From: Siphonodentalium dalli
Taxonomy: Eukaryota > Mollusca > Scaphopoda > Gadilida > Siphonodentaliidae
Direction of reading: 5' to 3'
Length of the DNA: 64,000 bases
NCBI GenBank assembly: GCA_032622095.1
Contig: CP136061.1
Span: 34,849,797 to 34,913,796 of the forward strand
In this document: positions 1 to 11,215 of the stretch, in pieces
Layout of the letters: each line of letters begins with the position of its first letter
Position numbering within the stretch: position 1 is the stretch's first letter
The notes under the pieces: generated by a model
Databases searched by the model: none
The model's input: the letters and a program-made list of their open reading frames with translations, nothing else
Told to the model about the DNA's origin: nothing
Program-made: the position numbers and the translations under genes

Positions 1-50
1 CATTTATATACCCGTCATTTTGTGACGGGCAACCCCTAGTTACTACATAT

Positions 51-190
51 TACTATTATATTTCTATTTATTAGTATTATATTACTATATATTAGTATTA
101 TATTACTATATATTTGTATTATATTACTATATATTACTATTATATTACTATATATTACTATATATTACTATTATATTACTATACTATGAT
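51..190. repeat. AT-rich simple repeat (TATTACTATA-type)
   Basis: Imperfect repetition of TATTACTATA and TAGTATTATA over about 140 bases. It has no coding character and lies at the window edge, upstream of the first recognised exon. Confidence 0.85.
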
Positions 191-207
191 AATATCATTA
201 TTATAAT

Positions 208-352
208 ACCAGATTTCAAGACTATACAACTTGAAAGACTTCTTTCTGTGAATAAAACAGACAAAACTGAAGAATGATTATATTATTTGTCTATATATGC
301 ATAATCCAGTGGTCTATTCCTGCTACATATCTGAATCGAAATGCCATTTTCT
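208..352 (+). repeat. Dispersed repeat R1, copy 1
   Basis: About 145 bases containing 'tttcaagacta', 'aataaaac..a..aaaactgaag', 'ttgtctata' and 'cagtggt'. The same order of blocks recurs at 29405-29530 and 42345-42510, so this is a dispersed repeat. It ends just before a (GA)n run and sits in the intron directly upstream of the methyltransferase exon. Confidence 0.6.
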
Positions 353-355
353 CCG

Positions 356-379
356 GAGAGAGAGAGAGAGAGAGAGAGA
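356..379. repeat. (GA)n microsatellite
   Basis: About twelve uninterrupted GA dinucleotides, 40 bases upstream of the splice acceptor of the 419-610 exon. Confidence 0.9.
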
Positions 380-418
380 TGTTATTGAACTCTTCATTCC
401 ACTCTTTTCAAATTATAG

Positions 419-610
419 CATGCTGGAAGCAAAAGATGGCTTCAGAAGGGGACAAAATAACAGAGTTACCTTTCATAAATTTGGAATTTCTGCTGAAAAT
501 AACGACAGGTTCCAGCCAAGGATTGATTATTATGTTAAGAGAGGTGATCTGGCACAATCGTGGAAAGTACCGCGACTAAGTTCAATAATGAAGGAATGGG
601 TCATGAAGGG
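419..610 (+). CDS. METTL24-like methyltransferase, internal exon with a one-base deletion
   Basis: This exon encodes about 64 residues of a class I SAM-dependent methyltransferase domain of the METTL24-like type that is expanded in molluscs. The visible family pattern is MLEAKDGFRRGQNNRVTFHK near the start, then FGISAENNDRF, then WKVPRLSSIMKE. The left edge is a polypyrimidine tract with ATTATAG|CATG (418|419); the right edge is a consensus donor GGG|GTAAGT (610|611). The exon therefore begins one base into a codon split. Near its end the frame reads KEWVMKG, whereas one extra T near 596/597 would read KELGHEG, the family's usual motif, and would end the exon in phase 0, matching the acceptor at 24609. 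So either one base was lost (pseudogene) or this is an assembly error. The family assignment is from memory of the fold and motifs; the exact substrate is unknown. Upstream exons lie outside the window. Confidence 0.7.
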
Positions 611-847
611 GTAAGTTCAATTGATTTCTCAGATGTTAAGGGTCAGACGCACATTTTGCTGAAATTTGGTAAAAGCGATTATTCTGACACAATATTTAAG
701 AACCATCGACCCTGAGGAAATTTATAACCTAACTTCCTTCACTTTTATGGCAAGATTTGTTTTTAATTTCACTGGTTTCAGGTACCAAGAACTTCTGTAA
801 AACATATTTTTTCAAAGGTGCAGTTCATATATCCATGGTATCACATC

Positions 848-1679
848 TGAGGCCCGTTTTATATGTCGCGCCAAACACGGGTCGTGCTAACTTCGCTTGG
901 TTCGACATTGGCGCATCTCTGGCACGTGCTACGTTTTGTTATTTATATACGTCGAGCCAGCTGGCACGTGCCGTATAGTTCGAACAATTTCAGCATTTCC
1001 GATACAAAATGCCGTCTGCTACAATAATGTCCATTGGGAAGTTGACGAAAATCCGCTGTGATAGTGTCATCTGACATTTATACTTCTAATATACAGCGCA
1101 TGAATCATGAAACGCGTTAGTTGGTTTTAAAATCGGGATCTTGCCATTCATCTCCCTTGAACCTTCGTATATATCTTTGCAATATATTTATTCCCAAATT
1201 TCGTGAAACGTCCTTTTTTAGTCAATACATGAATGTCCCCGTAGTACTGCGTATACATTGTACCATTACCTTCAATGAATATTATTGACAACGTTACGGC
1301 CAAGAGTCTCTGGCCCGACGCTGTTTTATACGACGTGCCAGACACGGATCGCGCTAGGACGACTCAGAGATGACGTAATGACGCCAAAAACTTCAAACTG
1401 CGCATGCTCTCCGCCAAAGGGGTCCTAAATGGGGAGTGATTTTCCCTTAATCATCTTAGCGCGACCCGTGTTTAGCACGTCGTATAAAACAGCGTCGATA
1501 CACAGACGTTTCGCACGTCGGCACCAGACGTTTCGCACGTCAGGTCGTGCCAGAGAAATTCCGACGAGCCAGTTGGTTTTATACGTCGTGCCCCAGTAGC
1601 ACTATCTTTGAATTTGTCATTTTCACACTGATCAGGCTGGCACGACCCGTGTCTGGCTCGACTTATAAAACGGACCTCA
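848..1679. mobile_element. Inverted-repeat element with ~40-bp termini
   Basis: The left end (848-889, TGAGGCCCGTTTTATATGTC...) is matched in reverse complement by the right end (1640-1679, ...ACTTATAAAACGGACCTCA). The two share CCGTTTTATA and CACGGGTCGTGC. Several internal fragments repeat the same terminal motif (about 940-975 and 1555-1600), and a smaller inverted-repeat unit sits inside at 1316-1497. No transposase is visible and no clear target duplication was found. Confidence 0.65.
1316..1497. mobile_element. Nested 182-bp MITE with 42-bp inverted termini
   Basis: CGACGCTGTTTTATACGACG at 1316 is matched in reverse complement at 1456-1497, with arms of about 42 bases and few mismatches. 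The roughly 98-base centre is unique in the window. The termini are a variant of those of the surrounding element, so this is probably a shortened copy inserted into a relative. Confidence 0.65.
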
Positions 1680-1739
1680 AGGTCATGAGAGGAGACTTAA
1701 TTATTCTTGATTTGTGGAATATAATGATTATTATTTAGA

Positions 1740-2340
1740 AAGCAACTACCCACAAATAATGTTCATGTCATGCACGTTGATCAAGGAGAAATTGAGCTGA
1801 GATGATTTCTGAGTCATGGGTTCATAACAAAGTTAAAGTTGACAACCGTATTTCATAACATTGTGACTGTGGCCTAACTCTAGTTGATTGCCCCATGCTT
1901 GAGTGGACCACACTCACTGCATATCAACATTTGTTTCCATTGCTCTAAATCATTCACTATAGTTAATGGGGCATGTTATATTTAACTCAACATTATAATG
2001 ATACAAATGAAACCTCCTCTCATAGAGCCAAGACAATACGCTATATGGTGATTGGATTGTGTGAAAATATTAATTATTAGAACAGATCTTGGTAACGAAA
2101 GTGACAGAATTTGTATTTCAACATATCAGATGTATTAAAATCCATTGTTTTTTTATAATTGCTAAGATTCTATATACATTGAAGATGACGATTTATGAAG
2201 TTCAAGATTTTCGCAAGATAGATCCGGCGAAATTCTTTGTTGAAAATCTCTAGCAATTTTTGGTGGGATTTATACAAAACGTGCGTCGGTCCCTTAAATA
2301 AATATCTTATTCATTGGAGGGGGTTCATGTAATAAAAGCG
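1740..2340. repeat. Non-coding stretch; 1985-2240 is a dispersed repeat
   Basis: No coding signal. Bases 1985-2240 are recognisably paralogous to 50150-50235 plus 50650-50740 plus 51152-51280; shared blocks include 'caagacaat.cgctat.tggtga' and 'aaatccattg'. The TTAA at 2135-2138 corresponds to the insertion site of a TTAA mini-element in the 50.7-kb copy. Confidence 0.6.
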
Positions 2341-2462
2341 GACGACAGACAGAAACACAGACAATAAAAGAGCAGAATGATTCATATTCATTGGTGGGAA
2401 ATGTTCAGTTAATAATTAGTTCTACAAACATTTGCTGAGCTTATTATCTGAACATTTTCTAA

Positions 2463-2690
2463 GGGAACTAAATACCTGTCGATGAGTATTTAGCATAGAG
2501 AGTGTTAAACTGTTTGATTACACTGCCTGTCGATGAATATTTAGCATATAGAGTATTTAGCATATAGAGTATTTAGCATATAGAGTATTTAGCATAGAGA
2601 GTGCTATACTGTTTGATTACACTGAGTTATATGATGAAAATGATTGTTGGTATTATTTATATATTTCCAATCATAAGCCTCTGTGGGCAA
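2463..2690 (-). repeat. Short copy of the 51-bp satellite family
   Basis: Contains GTGTTAAACTGTTTGATTAC and TATTTAGCATATAGAG repeats followed by a flank ending 'ggtattatttatatatttccaat'. The reverse complement of all of this occurs at 17620-17830, next to the main 51-bp array. The two loci are inverted relative to one another. Confidence 0.75.
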
Positions 2691-2989
2691 CTTTTTCCAA
2701 TGGTTCCAAAAGGATTGGACCCCTACCCAAAACAAATACATAAATCACTGAGGTGAAAAGCAGAGTTCTTTTGAAAACTCAGTGCCTGATTTTATACGCC
2801 TATTTTTAAAATGAAAGTGTCAGTGACATTGTAGCTCAACTTGGGAAAGGGTTTACATTTTGCTGAGCAATGAATATAATGATAAAGGAAAGCCAAAAAG
2901 TTACAGTAAAGGTCTTGTATTGTGTAGATAAAATTATTTTCATTTGAAACATTTCAATAAATGTGAGAAAATGTGTACTACTATGGGCT

Positions 2990-5280
2990 GCAGGGTGTGC
3001 GGATGGATTCAAATTTGAAATCCAAGATGGCTGCTGGCAGCCATGCTTTATAACAGATTTTGTATGTAATTGATGGCTCCAATCAAGAGGACACCCCGAA
3101 GATTGGTGACGATAGGATGAGGGATGTGGCCTCTAGGGTGTGCCAAAGGATTTAGTCAGACAAAGGGTAAAATCAAAGATGGCCGCTGGTAGCTATGTTA
3201 TTTAACGAATTTCGGGAATAATCGATGGGTCTCATCTAGAGTTTTCCCTGAAGATTCATATGAAGTTTCGTGACGATCGGATGAGGGATGTGGCCTGTAG
3301 GGAGTGCCGAAGGATTTAGTCATGCAAAGAGTAAAATAAAAAACGACCGCTGGCAGCCATGTTTTGTTTTACGAATTTGAAAAAAATAATCGATGGCTCC
3401 CATCTAGAAGTCACCACGAAGAACTACATAAAGTTTGGTGATGATCGGATGAGGGGTGTGGCCCCCATCGATTGCTCCCATCTAGAAGTCACCATGAAGG
3501 TCCATATAAAGGTTGGTGATGATCGGATGAGGGATGCGGTTTGTAGGGTGTGCCAAAGGAATTAGTCATGCAAAAGAGTAAAATCCAAGATGGCTGCCGG
3601 TAGCCATGTTTTTCATCGAAAAATTTTCAAATTCGATGGCTCCTATCTAGAGGCGATCATAAACATGCCTGCACATTTTCAAAACAATTATGCAACAAAT
3701 GCGGGCTGCATGCTGAGCCGATGGATTCAAATTTCAAACCCAAGATGGCTGCTAGCGACCATGTGTTTTAACGAATTTTGGAAAAATCGATGGCTCCCAT
3801 CTGGAGGTCACCCGAAGATCCATATGAAGTTTGGTGATGATCGGATGAAGGGTGTGGCTTATAGGGTGTGCCGAAGGATTTAGTCATTAAAACAGTAAAA
3901 TCCAAGATGGCTGCTGGCGGCCATGTTTTTTTTTTTCGAATTTCGGGAAATAACCAATGGCTCTCATCTAGAGGTCACCCCCAAAGACCCATACGAAGTT
4001 TGGTGGTGATCGGATGAAGGATGTGGTCCGTAAGGTGAGCCAAATGAAATTTAGTCATGCAAAGAGAAAAATCCAAAATGGCTACCGGTGGCCACGTTTT
4101 TCATCGAAAATTGCTAAAAAATTGATAGATCCCATCTAGAGGTGATCCAAAACATGCCTGTAATTTTTCAAAACATTTCTCCAAAAATGCGGGTTGCAGG
4201 GTGTGCCGATGGATTCAAATTTGAAATTAATGAAAGTGGCAATGACACTGTAGCTCAACTTTGGAAGGAGTTATTGTTGAGCAATGAATAGAATGATAAA
4301 GAAGGATAGTAAACTAGAGGTCAACCCGAAGATCCATATGTGATGATCGGATGAGGGATGTGGTCTGTAGGGTGCGCCAAAGGAATTAGTCATACAAAGA
4401 GTAAATTCCAAGATGGCCGCTGGCGGCCATGTTTTTCAACAAATTTCGGTCACAATAGGAGGCCCCCATCTAGAGGTCACTCTGAAGATCCATATAAAGT
4501 TTGGTGATCACCAGATATTGGATGTGGTCTGTAGGTGTGCAAAAAGGATTTGGTCGTGAAAAGAGTAAAATCCAAGATGTCTGCCGGCGGCCATGTTTTT
4601 CATCGAAAAATTTTCAAATTTGACAGCTCCCATCTAGAGGTGATTCCAAACATGCCTGTAAAATTTGAAATCAATTCTTCAATAAATGCTGGCTGCGGGG
4701 TGTGCCAATGGATTAAAATTTGAAATCCAAGATTGCTACTGGCGGCCATGTTTTAAAACAAATTTTGGTCAAAATAGGAGGCTCCCATCTACAGGTCACC
4801 CGAAGATTCGTATTAAGTTTGGTGATGATCAGATGAGAGATGTGACCTGTAGAGTGTGCCGAAGGATTTATTCAAAGAAATAGTAAATTCCAAGATGGCC
4901 GCTGGTAGCAATATTTTTCAACAAATTTTGGTCAAAATATGAGGCTCCCATCTAGAGGTCACCCCGAAGATTCATATGATGTTTGGTGACGATCAGATGA
5001 GAGATGTGGCCTGTAGGGTGTGCTGAAGGATTTAGTCTAACAAAGAGTAAATTCCAAGATGTCCGCTTTTCAACAAATTTTGGTAAAAATAGGAGGCTCC
5101 CATAGAGGTCACCCGAAGATCCATATGATGATTGGTGATTATCAGATGGGGGATGTGGTCTGAATGGTGTGCCAAAGGATTTAGTCATGCAAAGAGTAAA
5201 ATCCAAGATGGCTGCTGGCGGCCATGTCTTTTCATCGAAATGCGGAAAAATGCGATAGCTCCCATCTAAAGGTCACCCGG
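2990..5280 (+). repeat. Satellite A array, about 13 diverged units of ~160 bp
   Basis: Each unit has the order 'aaatccaagatggc.gc.gg..gccatg', 'gctcccatctagaggtcacc', 'gaagatccatatgaagtttg', 'gatgatcggatgagggatgtgg', 'gggtgtgccgaaggattta'. Units are 75-90 percent alike by eye, with occasional missing pieces. Short open frames across it are not conserved between units and do not look like protein. The reverse orientation of the same satellite occurs at 6670-7715. Confidence 0.9.
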
Positions 5281-5299
5281 ACGCCAACCCATCACAACC

Positions 5300-5334
5300 C
5301 AACTTTACAAAGCTCCAACTTTACTTTGTAAAGT
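5300..5334. repeat. Small hairpin
   Basis: AACTTTACAAAG and CTTTGTAAAGTT flank a short spacer, giving a 12-bp stem directly after satellite array A. Confidence 0.6.
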
Positions 5335-5475
5335 TGAGCTAAAACGGGACGTATTATGTTATTGGTCCGTCCATTTGCTTTTGGTTTCCGGATGATAATT
5401 TTAAATAATCTCAACTGAATGGAATGAAATTTGGTATATGGGTTTACTGGACATGCTTAGCAGGTAGTTTATGAT
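5335..5475 (+). repeat. Dispersed repeat R2, copy 1
   Basis: Shares ACGTATTATGTTATTGGTCC, the GTCCGTC motif, 'tttccggatga' and 'ggaatgaaattt..tat' with 23085-23220. No coding potential is conserved between the two. Confidence 0.6.
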
Positions 5476-6167
5476 GCAAAATGTGTGTGCGTCCCGGCAA
5501 TTGGGTTGATAGTATCATTACGTTTAACCTTAAATAAGGACGATGTGTTACTTGCTTGTCTATTAATAGTCCAAGTCTTCTCGTACTAAAACCAGCTAAG
5601 ATATTGGTTTGGCTAGATGCTGGATTTTAGTCCGAGATCGTTCCGTATGGTCTCTTATGACACGAGTTAAGCGTTAATGACCCGCTCAAACAAAACCACA
5701 ATTATATGAAATAAAATATCACAATTGCGACAATAAACGGATATTTTCCGCAGAAGACATGCTATTTAATGTGAAAAGAGACAATTACCGCACTGTATAC
5801 AATTTTTTTAAAGTATGCGAACTGAGTTGACCTCGCGAACTGTTTTCGGCATTTTCCGTTTTAAATATTCGGTTATATTTAAGGTCGGAGAATTCTAAGA
5901 TATATTTATTTTTAAATCTTTGCTTTCTACGTCATGTTTAAATGCATAGAATGTATGCATTATGTATTCAATTTATCCGAAATTTAATCGGATTCATAAG
6001 TTGTGCCTGTATCGTTCAGTAAGAAGGGCCTGTTATCCGAAGAAAGGCAATGTCCAATAAATGAATAAGTAGACCCCGTTAAAATCTGTGAAAACCTATA
6101 TTATAATGCAATATCAGAGCAAAATAAATGTATTTGTTTTTAAATGTTATACACAAAGTTGTATACA
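5476..6167. other. No feature seen
   Basis: AT-rich unique-looking sequence. I see no convincing exon, RNA gene or repeat copy here. Confidence 0.5.
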
Positions 6168-8509
6168 CACTGGTGCTCAACTGCTCCTATGAGATCACTT
6201 CTTAGCAGTTTTATGTGACATTTCTTAGCTGATTTTTGTTGACAGTCATAGTCGATTTTTTTGAAAAATGGAGGGTGTTGTCCAAAAAACGGTAAGTTTT
6301 ATCACAATATATCACAATTTGACCGGCTGCCGTTTGCAGTTATTAGCTATGGTTAACACTAAACGCTAATGTACTGAAATTGGTATGACAAATATATTTG
6401 TTTACACTAAAAGAAACATTGATCACCAAAAATCCACACCATTTTGCGCAGTTGACTGACAAAATCGTTATTTTTTCTAATATACAATAGTTTCGCGACC
6501 ACACCAGGTGAAATAATACTACACAAGAACGTCAAGTAATGATTTATTGGTGTTATGTTGTCAGATGTTACACGGATATATGATAATAGCCAATTTTCGG
6601 GCTAACACGTGGGTTTCACTTCTTAGTATCCATGGTTCAAGATCTTAGTTCTGGAAATCAGGTACGGTCCGCGTCTTAGTGATTGCATGACTAAATCCTT
6701 TAGCACGGGTTATAGGTCGTACCTTTAGTCTGATCATCATAAAATTTGTCATGGATGTTAACAATGACATGTAGATGGGAACGAGTCATTTGGCCAAAAA
6801 ACATGGCTGCCAGCAGCCATCTTGGATTTTACTCTTTGTATGACTAGATCCTTTAGCACGGGCTACAGGTCGTACCTTTAGTCTGATCATCATAAAATTT
6901 GTCATGGATGTTAACAATGACATGTAGATGGGAACGAGTCATTTGGCCAAAAAACATGGCTGCCAGCAGCCATCTTGGATTTTACTCTTTGTATGACTAG
7001 ATCCTTTAGCACGGGCTACAGGTCGTACCTTTAGTCTGATCATCATAAAATTTGTCATGGATGTTAACAATGACATGTAGATGGGAACGAGTCATTTTGA
7101 GGTCATTTGGCCAAAAAACATGGCTGCCAGCAGCCATCTTGGATTTTACTCTTTGTATGACTAGATCCTTTAGCACGGGCTACAGGTCGTACCTCTAGTC
7201 TGATCATCATAAAATTTGTCATGGATGTTAATAATCACATGTAGATGGGAAAGCGTCAGTTTAGGGTAATTCAGACAAAAAACATGGCCGCCAGCGGCCA
7301 TCTTTGATTTCAAAAATCAATCCATTAGCACCGGCTACAGGTCGTACTGGTCGTCTGATCATCATGAAATTTGTCATGGATGTTAATATTGACAAGTAGA
7401 TGGGAACGACTAATTTTGGGGTCATTCGGCCCAAAAACATGGCCGCCAGCAGCCATCTTGGATTTTACTCTTTGTATGACTAAATCCTTTAGCAAGGGCT
7501 ACAGATCGTACCTTTAGTCTGATCATCATGACATTTTTCGTGTCTGTTGAAATTGGAATGTAGATAGGAAAGAGTCATTTTTGGCTCATTCGGTCAAAAA
7601 ACATGGCCACCAGCAGCCATCTTGGATTGTACTCTTTGTATGACTAAATCCTTTAGCACGGGCTACAGGTCGTACCTTTAGTTTGACCATCATAAAATTT
7701 GTCATGGATCCGGCTTTTATATAACTATGCATGAATCTATAAATAAACGACACGATGCAAGATACGATTTCACTACATTATACGTCCATTATAACTTATA
7801 AGCCAATTATATAAAATAAGTTGCAAGTGTCCTCATTACCGGTTAATATACATAACCATCACATATGTAATCGCAATTTAATTGACAACTAGACCGGGAA
7901 TGTCGGCTCATATATGTATCAAATGTTTACGTGGGATATTGCTGAAGATCATAGTAGTCGTAGGAAATCATACAAAGTAACTAGCGCCTTAATGTGACAC
8001 GAATTGGGCTGTAGAATAGCAATAGATAGTTAGTGAATCAGCTGAGAAATGGAACCACTAAGAAGTGATCAGAAACCGAAAGTCGGCTAAGAAATGGAAC
8101 ATTTTGGAGTGAATTTACAGGCCATTTTATACAGGCTGTTTGTGTGTATGTACAATTAGGGCTACCTGAGGAAGATTTTCCGACAGTTTCAATTTATTAT
8201 ACTGAATGGTTCGGAAGCAAAATGACTCGATAGTTCCCCATTGGATTAACATGGAAATACAGTTAAATTTCAGAAATAACGTATAAAGGTAATCATAAAC
8301 CATCTATCCACATGGCAATTTCATTACGGGGTTTCAAACGATTGGTTGAATGGTCGGGAACTCACCTTTTCGCCATTATTATCACTTTGACGCTCTTTTC
8401 AACTTATAAAAAACAATACAAAATCGGTATCGCTGCGGAACCTAATCGAAACGAAATGGCACATAAAACTGCTAAGAAGTGATCTCATAGGAGCAGTTGT
8501 GCACCAGTG
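6168..8509. mobile_element. 2.34-kb non-autonomous TIR element, possibly Transib-like
   Basis: The left end CACTGGTGCTCAACTGCTCC (6168 on) is matched in reverse complement by the right end, finishing ...GAGCAGTTGTGCACCAGTG at 8509. The inverted repeats run about 50 bases with one mismatch near the tip. A 5-base duplication ATACA flanks it (6163-6167 and 8510-8514). Subterminal CTTCTTAG/CTAAGAAG motifs recur at about 6197, 6222, 6616, 8062, 8090 and 8476. A CAC-starting terminus and a 5-bp duplication are hallmarks of the Transib/RAG superfamily, so that assignment is inference. No transposase frame is present. The interior carries six satellite A units. Confidence 0.75.
6670..7715 (-). repeat. 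Satellite A array in reverse orientation, 6 units
   Basis: Units of about 152-165 bp contain AGCAGCCATCTTGGATTTTA and 'cctttagcacgggctacaggtcg'. The first three are nearly identical (152-bp period, then 163 with an 11-base addition), which points to recent amplification. The array lies wholly within the 6168-8509 element. Confidence 0.9.
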
Positions 8510-8514
8510 ATACA

Positions 8515-10190
8515 TGCGTTATTACAAGCTCAGGAACGCGGATTTGAGACAAATGTCAAACAATCCATGGAAGATAAAGAGTGTTTGCTATGAAGCAAAG
8601 CCAAACAAGGAAGTAATAAAGAGCGTTTATTCACCAAATGCAATTGTAAATTCTAAAAAATCTTCCTGAATATGTACATCTAAATATATGCAATTTGTGT
8701 ATTGTAGATGTAAGCAAATGTATTAATTCGAAGTTCGCCTCTGGGCTATTATTATAACTGAAAATACCCCTGTAATACCGAAAAGCAATACAAAGTTGAG
8801 TCTTACTTGAGTATATCTCGGAGCCTTACGCTATATCACGAATACGACAGATGCCGGATTCCACCAAGTACCCAAACACTAATAAAAATATATATCACTT
8901 CTGGGGTTTGTTAAGTTATGATATCTATAGATAATAGTATCTCAAACATTCTGACAAATAACTTTAGTAAACAGTAAATCGTTGAAAAGTACCTATTGAC
9001 TGTTGTTTTAACAGATCGTTTTCTGGAAGCTTGAAACCAGCCGTAGGTGAAATACCTAAGGGAGTTAAGAGCGTTAACTGGTTAGCAAAACCAAATATGG
9101 ATGAGATAAAGAGCGTTATCGCGAGGCTGCGCTGTCAATATTAATGTCAATAGGATTAGAAATGTCTGATTATTCAATTTTAAATTTAGGTTTAACCATT
9201 CTTTGTAATTAATAGGTGGTCAGATTGAAACCACATCAACAAATCAATTAAAACTGAGTTGGTAATGTGTAATTAATGGGTAGCTGAGTTCTTATACTTT
9301 TTAGGTTTTAACTATAACAATGTTTCGGAATTTTATCTCGGAACATGGGAGTAAGTGACTGTAAATCAACATGACCGCTTTCACAGATTGCTGCTTCGTA
9401 CGCACTGTGGTTGATGGGGTCGCTGTCGTAACGTTTTATACATAAATGCACACGGTGTGCATGTATATATACGATAATAGCATAGTGTGTTTTGAGATGT
9501 GTGTTATCTCAATGAGTTAGAACATCTCAAAACACACTATGCTATTGTTGTATTTATCTTATGCCGACCTACATGATCATTTTTGGGCAAATTAAGCCAC
9601 ATATATGTCAGTTTTGAGACAAAAACAACCTACGTTTTGGTAATTTCGAAGAGCAATTCCGTTGCGCATGAATACGCAGTTACAGTACATGTGATAAGGT
9701 CACGGATCTTAGGGTCATTGAGGGTGATTAGTCAATCATAAACAAAATATAGGTCCTGATTAAATATTTATACATGGTCTGAAATAAAGAACTGTGAAAT
9801 GTTATCAATTAAATGTCAATGTTCTCAACCACGAATCAGTCTTTTAAGATAATTTAAAGTCACAATTCAGTCAATCCGATATATAAATTAAAACATTCTG
9901 GGAAAAGACTATATAGATAGTACTATGGTTGTAGCGCAGATCCTTGAACTTCAACACACCGGCTGAATTTAATACTTGCACGTGCGGCCTTAATTGTCGA
10001 AAATATTCATATTTGTTCCAATCACCGTAAACAGAAAAACATTAAAACGCATACAGTTTCGTTCATATATACCATGACCATCGCGTAAACAGCATGTTAT
10101 CATAAAGATTTACTATATTTTACCTAAGCAAGAGCCTGATTGTGTTACATAAGACATCACAATGCTGCTGGCTAATCACACACAAAAGGC
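8515..10190. other. Mostly unassigned sequence with paired AAAGAGCGTT motifs
   Basis: No coding exon was recognised. Pairs of (A/T)TAAGAGCGTT-like motifs about 45 bases apart occur at 8574-8625 and 9066-9116, and again inverted at 10197-10247. The only other structure is the hairpin at 9469-9553. Confidence 0.4.
9469..9553. repeat. Foldback, 32-bp arms
   Basis: The left arm ATACGATAATAGCATAGTGT... (9469-9500) is matched in reverse complement by 9522-9553 with two mismatches, across a 21-base loop. Confidence 0.85.
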
Positions 10191-10269
10191 ATAAACGCTC
10201 TTTATTCGTTCCATATCAGGAATTCACCAACAAAGAACGCTCTTTATGTTTACCATCATAATATAAACA

Positions 10270-10490
10270 AACACCAGAAAAGTAACTTTTTATGCTTTTG
10301 TTTACATAACAATGGTCAAATATATGACAATAACATACTGTTTATGCGATATTTCTTATTTGTATACGGACAAAGTCTGTCTACATTTTGTTGTTCTTTC
10401 TGTTTGTGGCGGTTTTTGACGGGTGGAAATATTTTCACAGGATACCCACCGCCAAGGCCAACCGTACCTTTAATACTTGCACAACCACAG
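10270..10490 (+). repeat. Dispersed repeat R3, copy 1
   Basis: The order 'ttttgtttacata', 'catgacaata', 'gcgatatt', 'tattctttctgtttatggcgg', 'atacccac' also occurs at 31990-32220. Frames are not conserved between the copies, so it is probably non-coding repeat. Confidence 0.65.
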
Positions 10491-10739
10491 ACATTTTATC
10501 ACTAACTTGTCACTGATTATTTGGATTATTAATACATCGGAGAGGTTGTGCATTTGGATCATTCATACCAGGGTATGTATTCACATTCATAGTGTTTATG
10601 TGAAGAGTTGAGTGCTTTATTCTCTGATCAAAATGACAATGATATCGAGAAATGGAAAGTATATACACAGAAGATGGAGAGGAGGAACGTAATGCATTAT
10701 ATACACAATATACAGTGTTCTCCCGATTGACATGACGCA

Positions 10740-10860
10740 TGTTCATCATCGTTTTTATCATCATTATCATCAATTTCATTTTTACATTAGAGTCGTCTTC
10801 ATAGTCATAATAACCATCATCATCTTCGTCATCGTCATAATCTTTATATCTAACAGCAAC
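10740..10860. repeat. ATC/CAT-rich simple repeat
   Basis: Interrupted CAT/ATC trinucleotides. The His/Ile-rich reading frames here are a by-product. Confidence 0.7.
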
Positions 10861-10986
10861 ACAGTCTTAATACAACACCAACAAAACAACATCAACTCCA
10901 TAGTTGCCCCATAGAATACACTTTGGAAACTTTGGTTTTGCTGTGAGTGTGAATTAGAATTGTCAGCGACTGCATGGAATGAACAT

Positions 10987-11215
10987 TCAATGAGGCTGAA
11001 GCTGGTGGTGTAACTGTGAGATTAGTAGTTGATGATTGTAATGCTGAGTTTCCAGTTGACGATATGTTAGGTGTGGAACTTGCTGCTGTGCTCGATTTTC
11101 AATATTTCCAGCAGGCATAGACAGCAATGTGGAAATGTCCTTCTGTCTGTTTATAGACAGCTTCGAATAGTTATTGATTGAAGCCACATTCTTGTGTCCT
11201 GTTATATGCATGATA
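10987..11215 (-). pseudogene. Crypton/DUF3504-type tyrosine recombinase, C-terminal piece
   Basis: The - strand encodes MHITGHKNVASINNYSKLS followed by a Gln/His-rich tail to a stop at 10987. This is the last catalytic block of a tyrosine recombinase of the Crypton-derived DUF3504 family (KIAA1958/ZMYM-like relatives), with the HxxxTGHKN histidine and the NNYS nucleophile tyrosine intact. The rest of the gene is 4.28 kb away at 15495-17069 on the same strand. Deleting the intervening inverted-repeat element with one copy of its duplication rejoins the frame as ...PPTDIMHITGHKNV. Recognition rests on motif memory; the family name is firm, while domesticated gene versus mobile copy is open. Confidence 0.75.
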
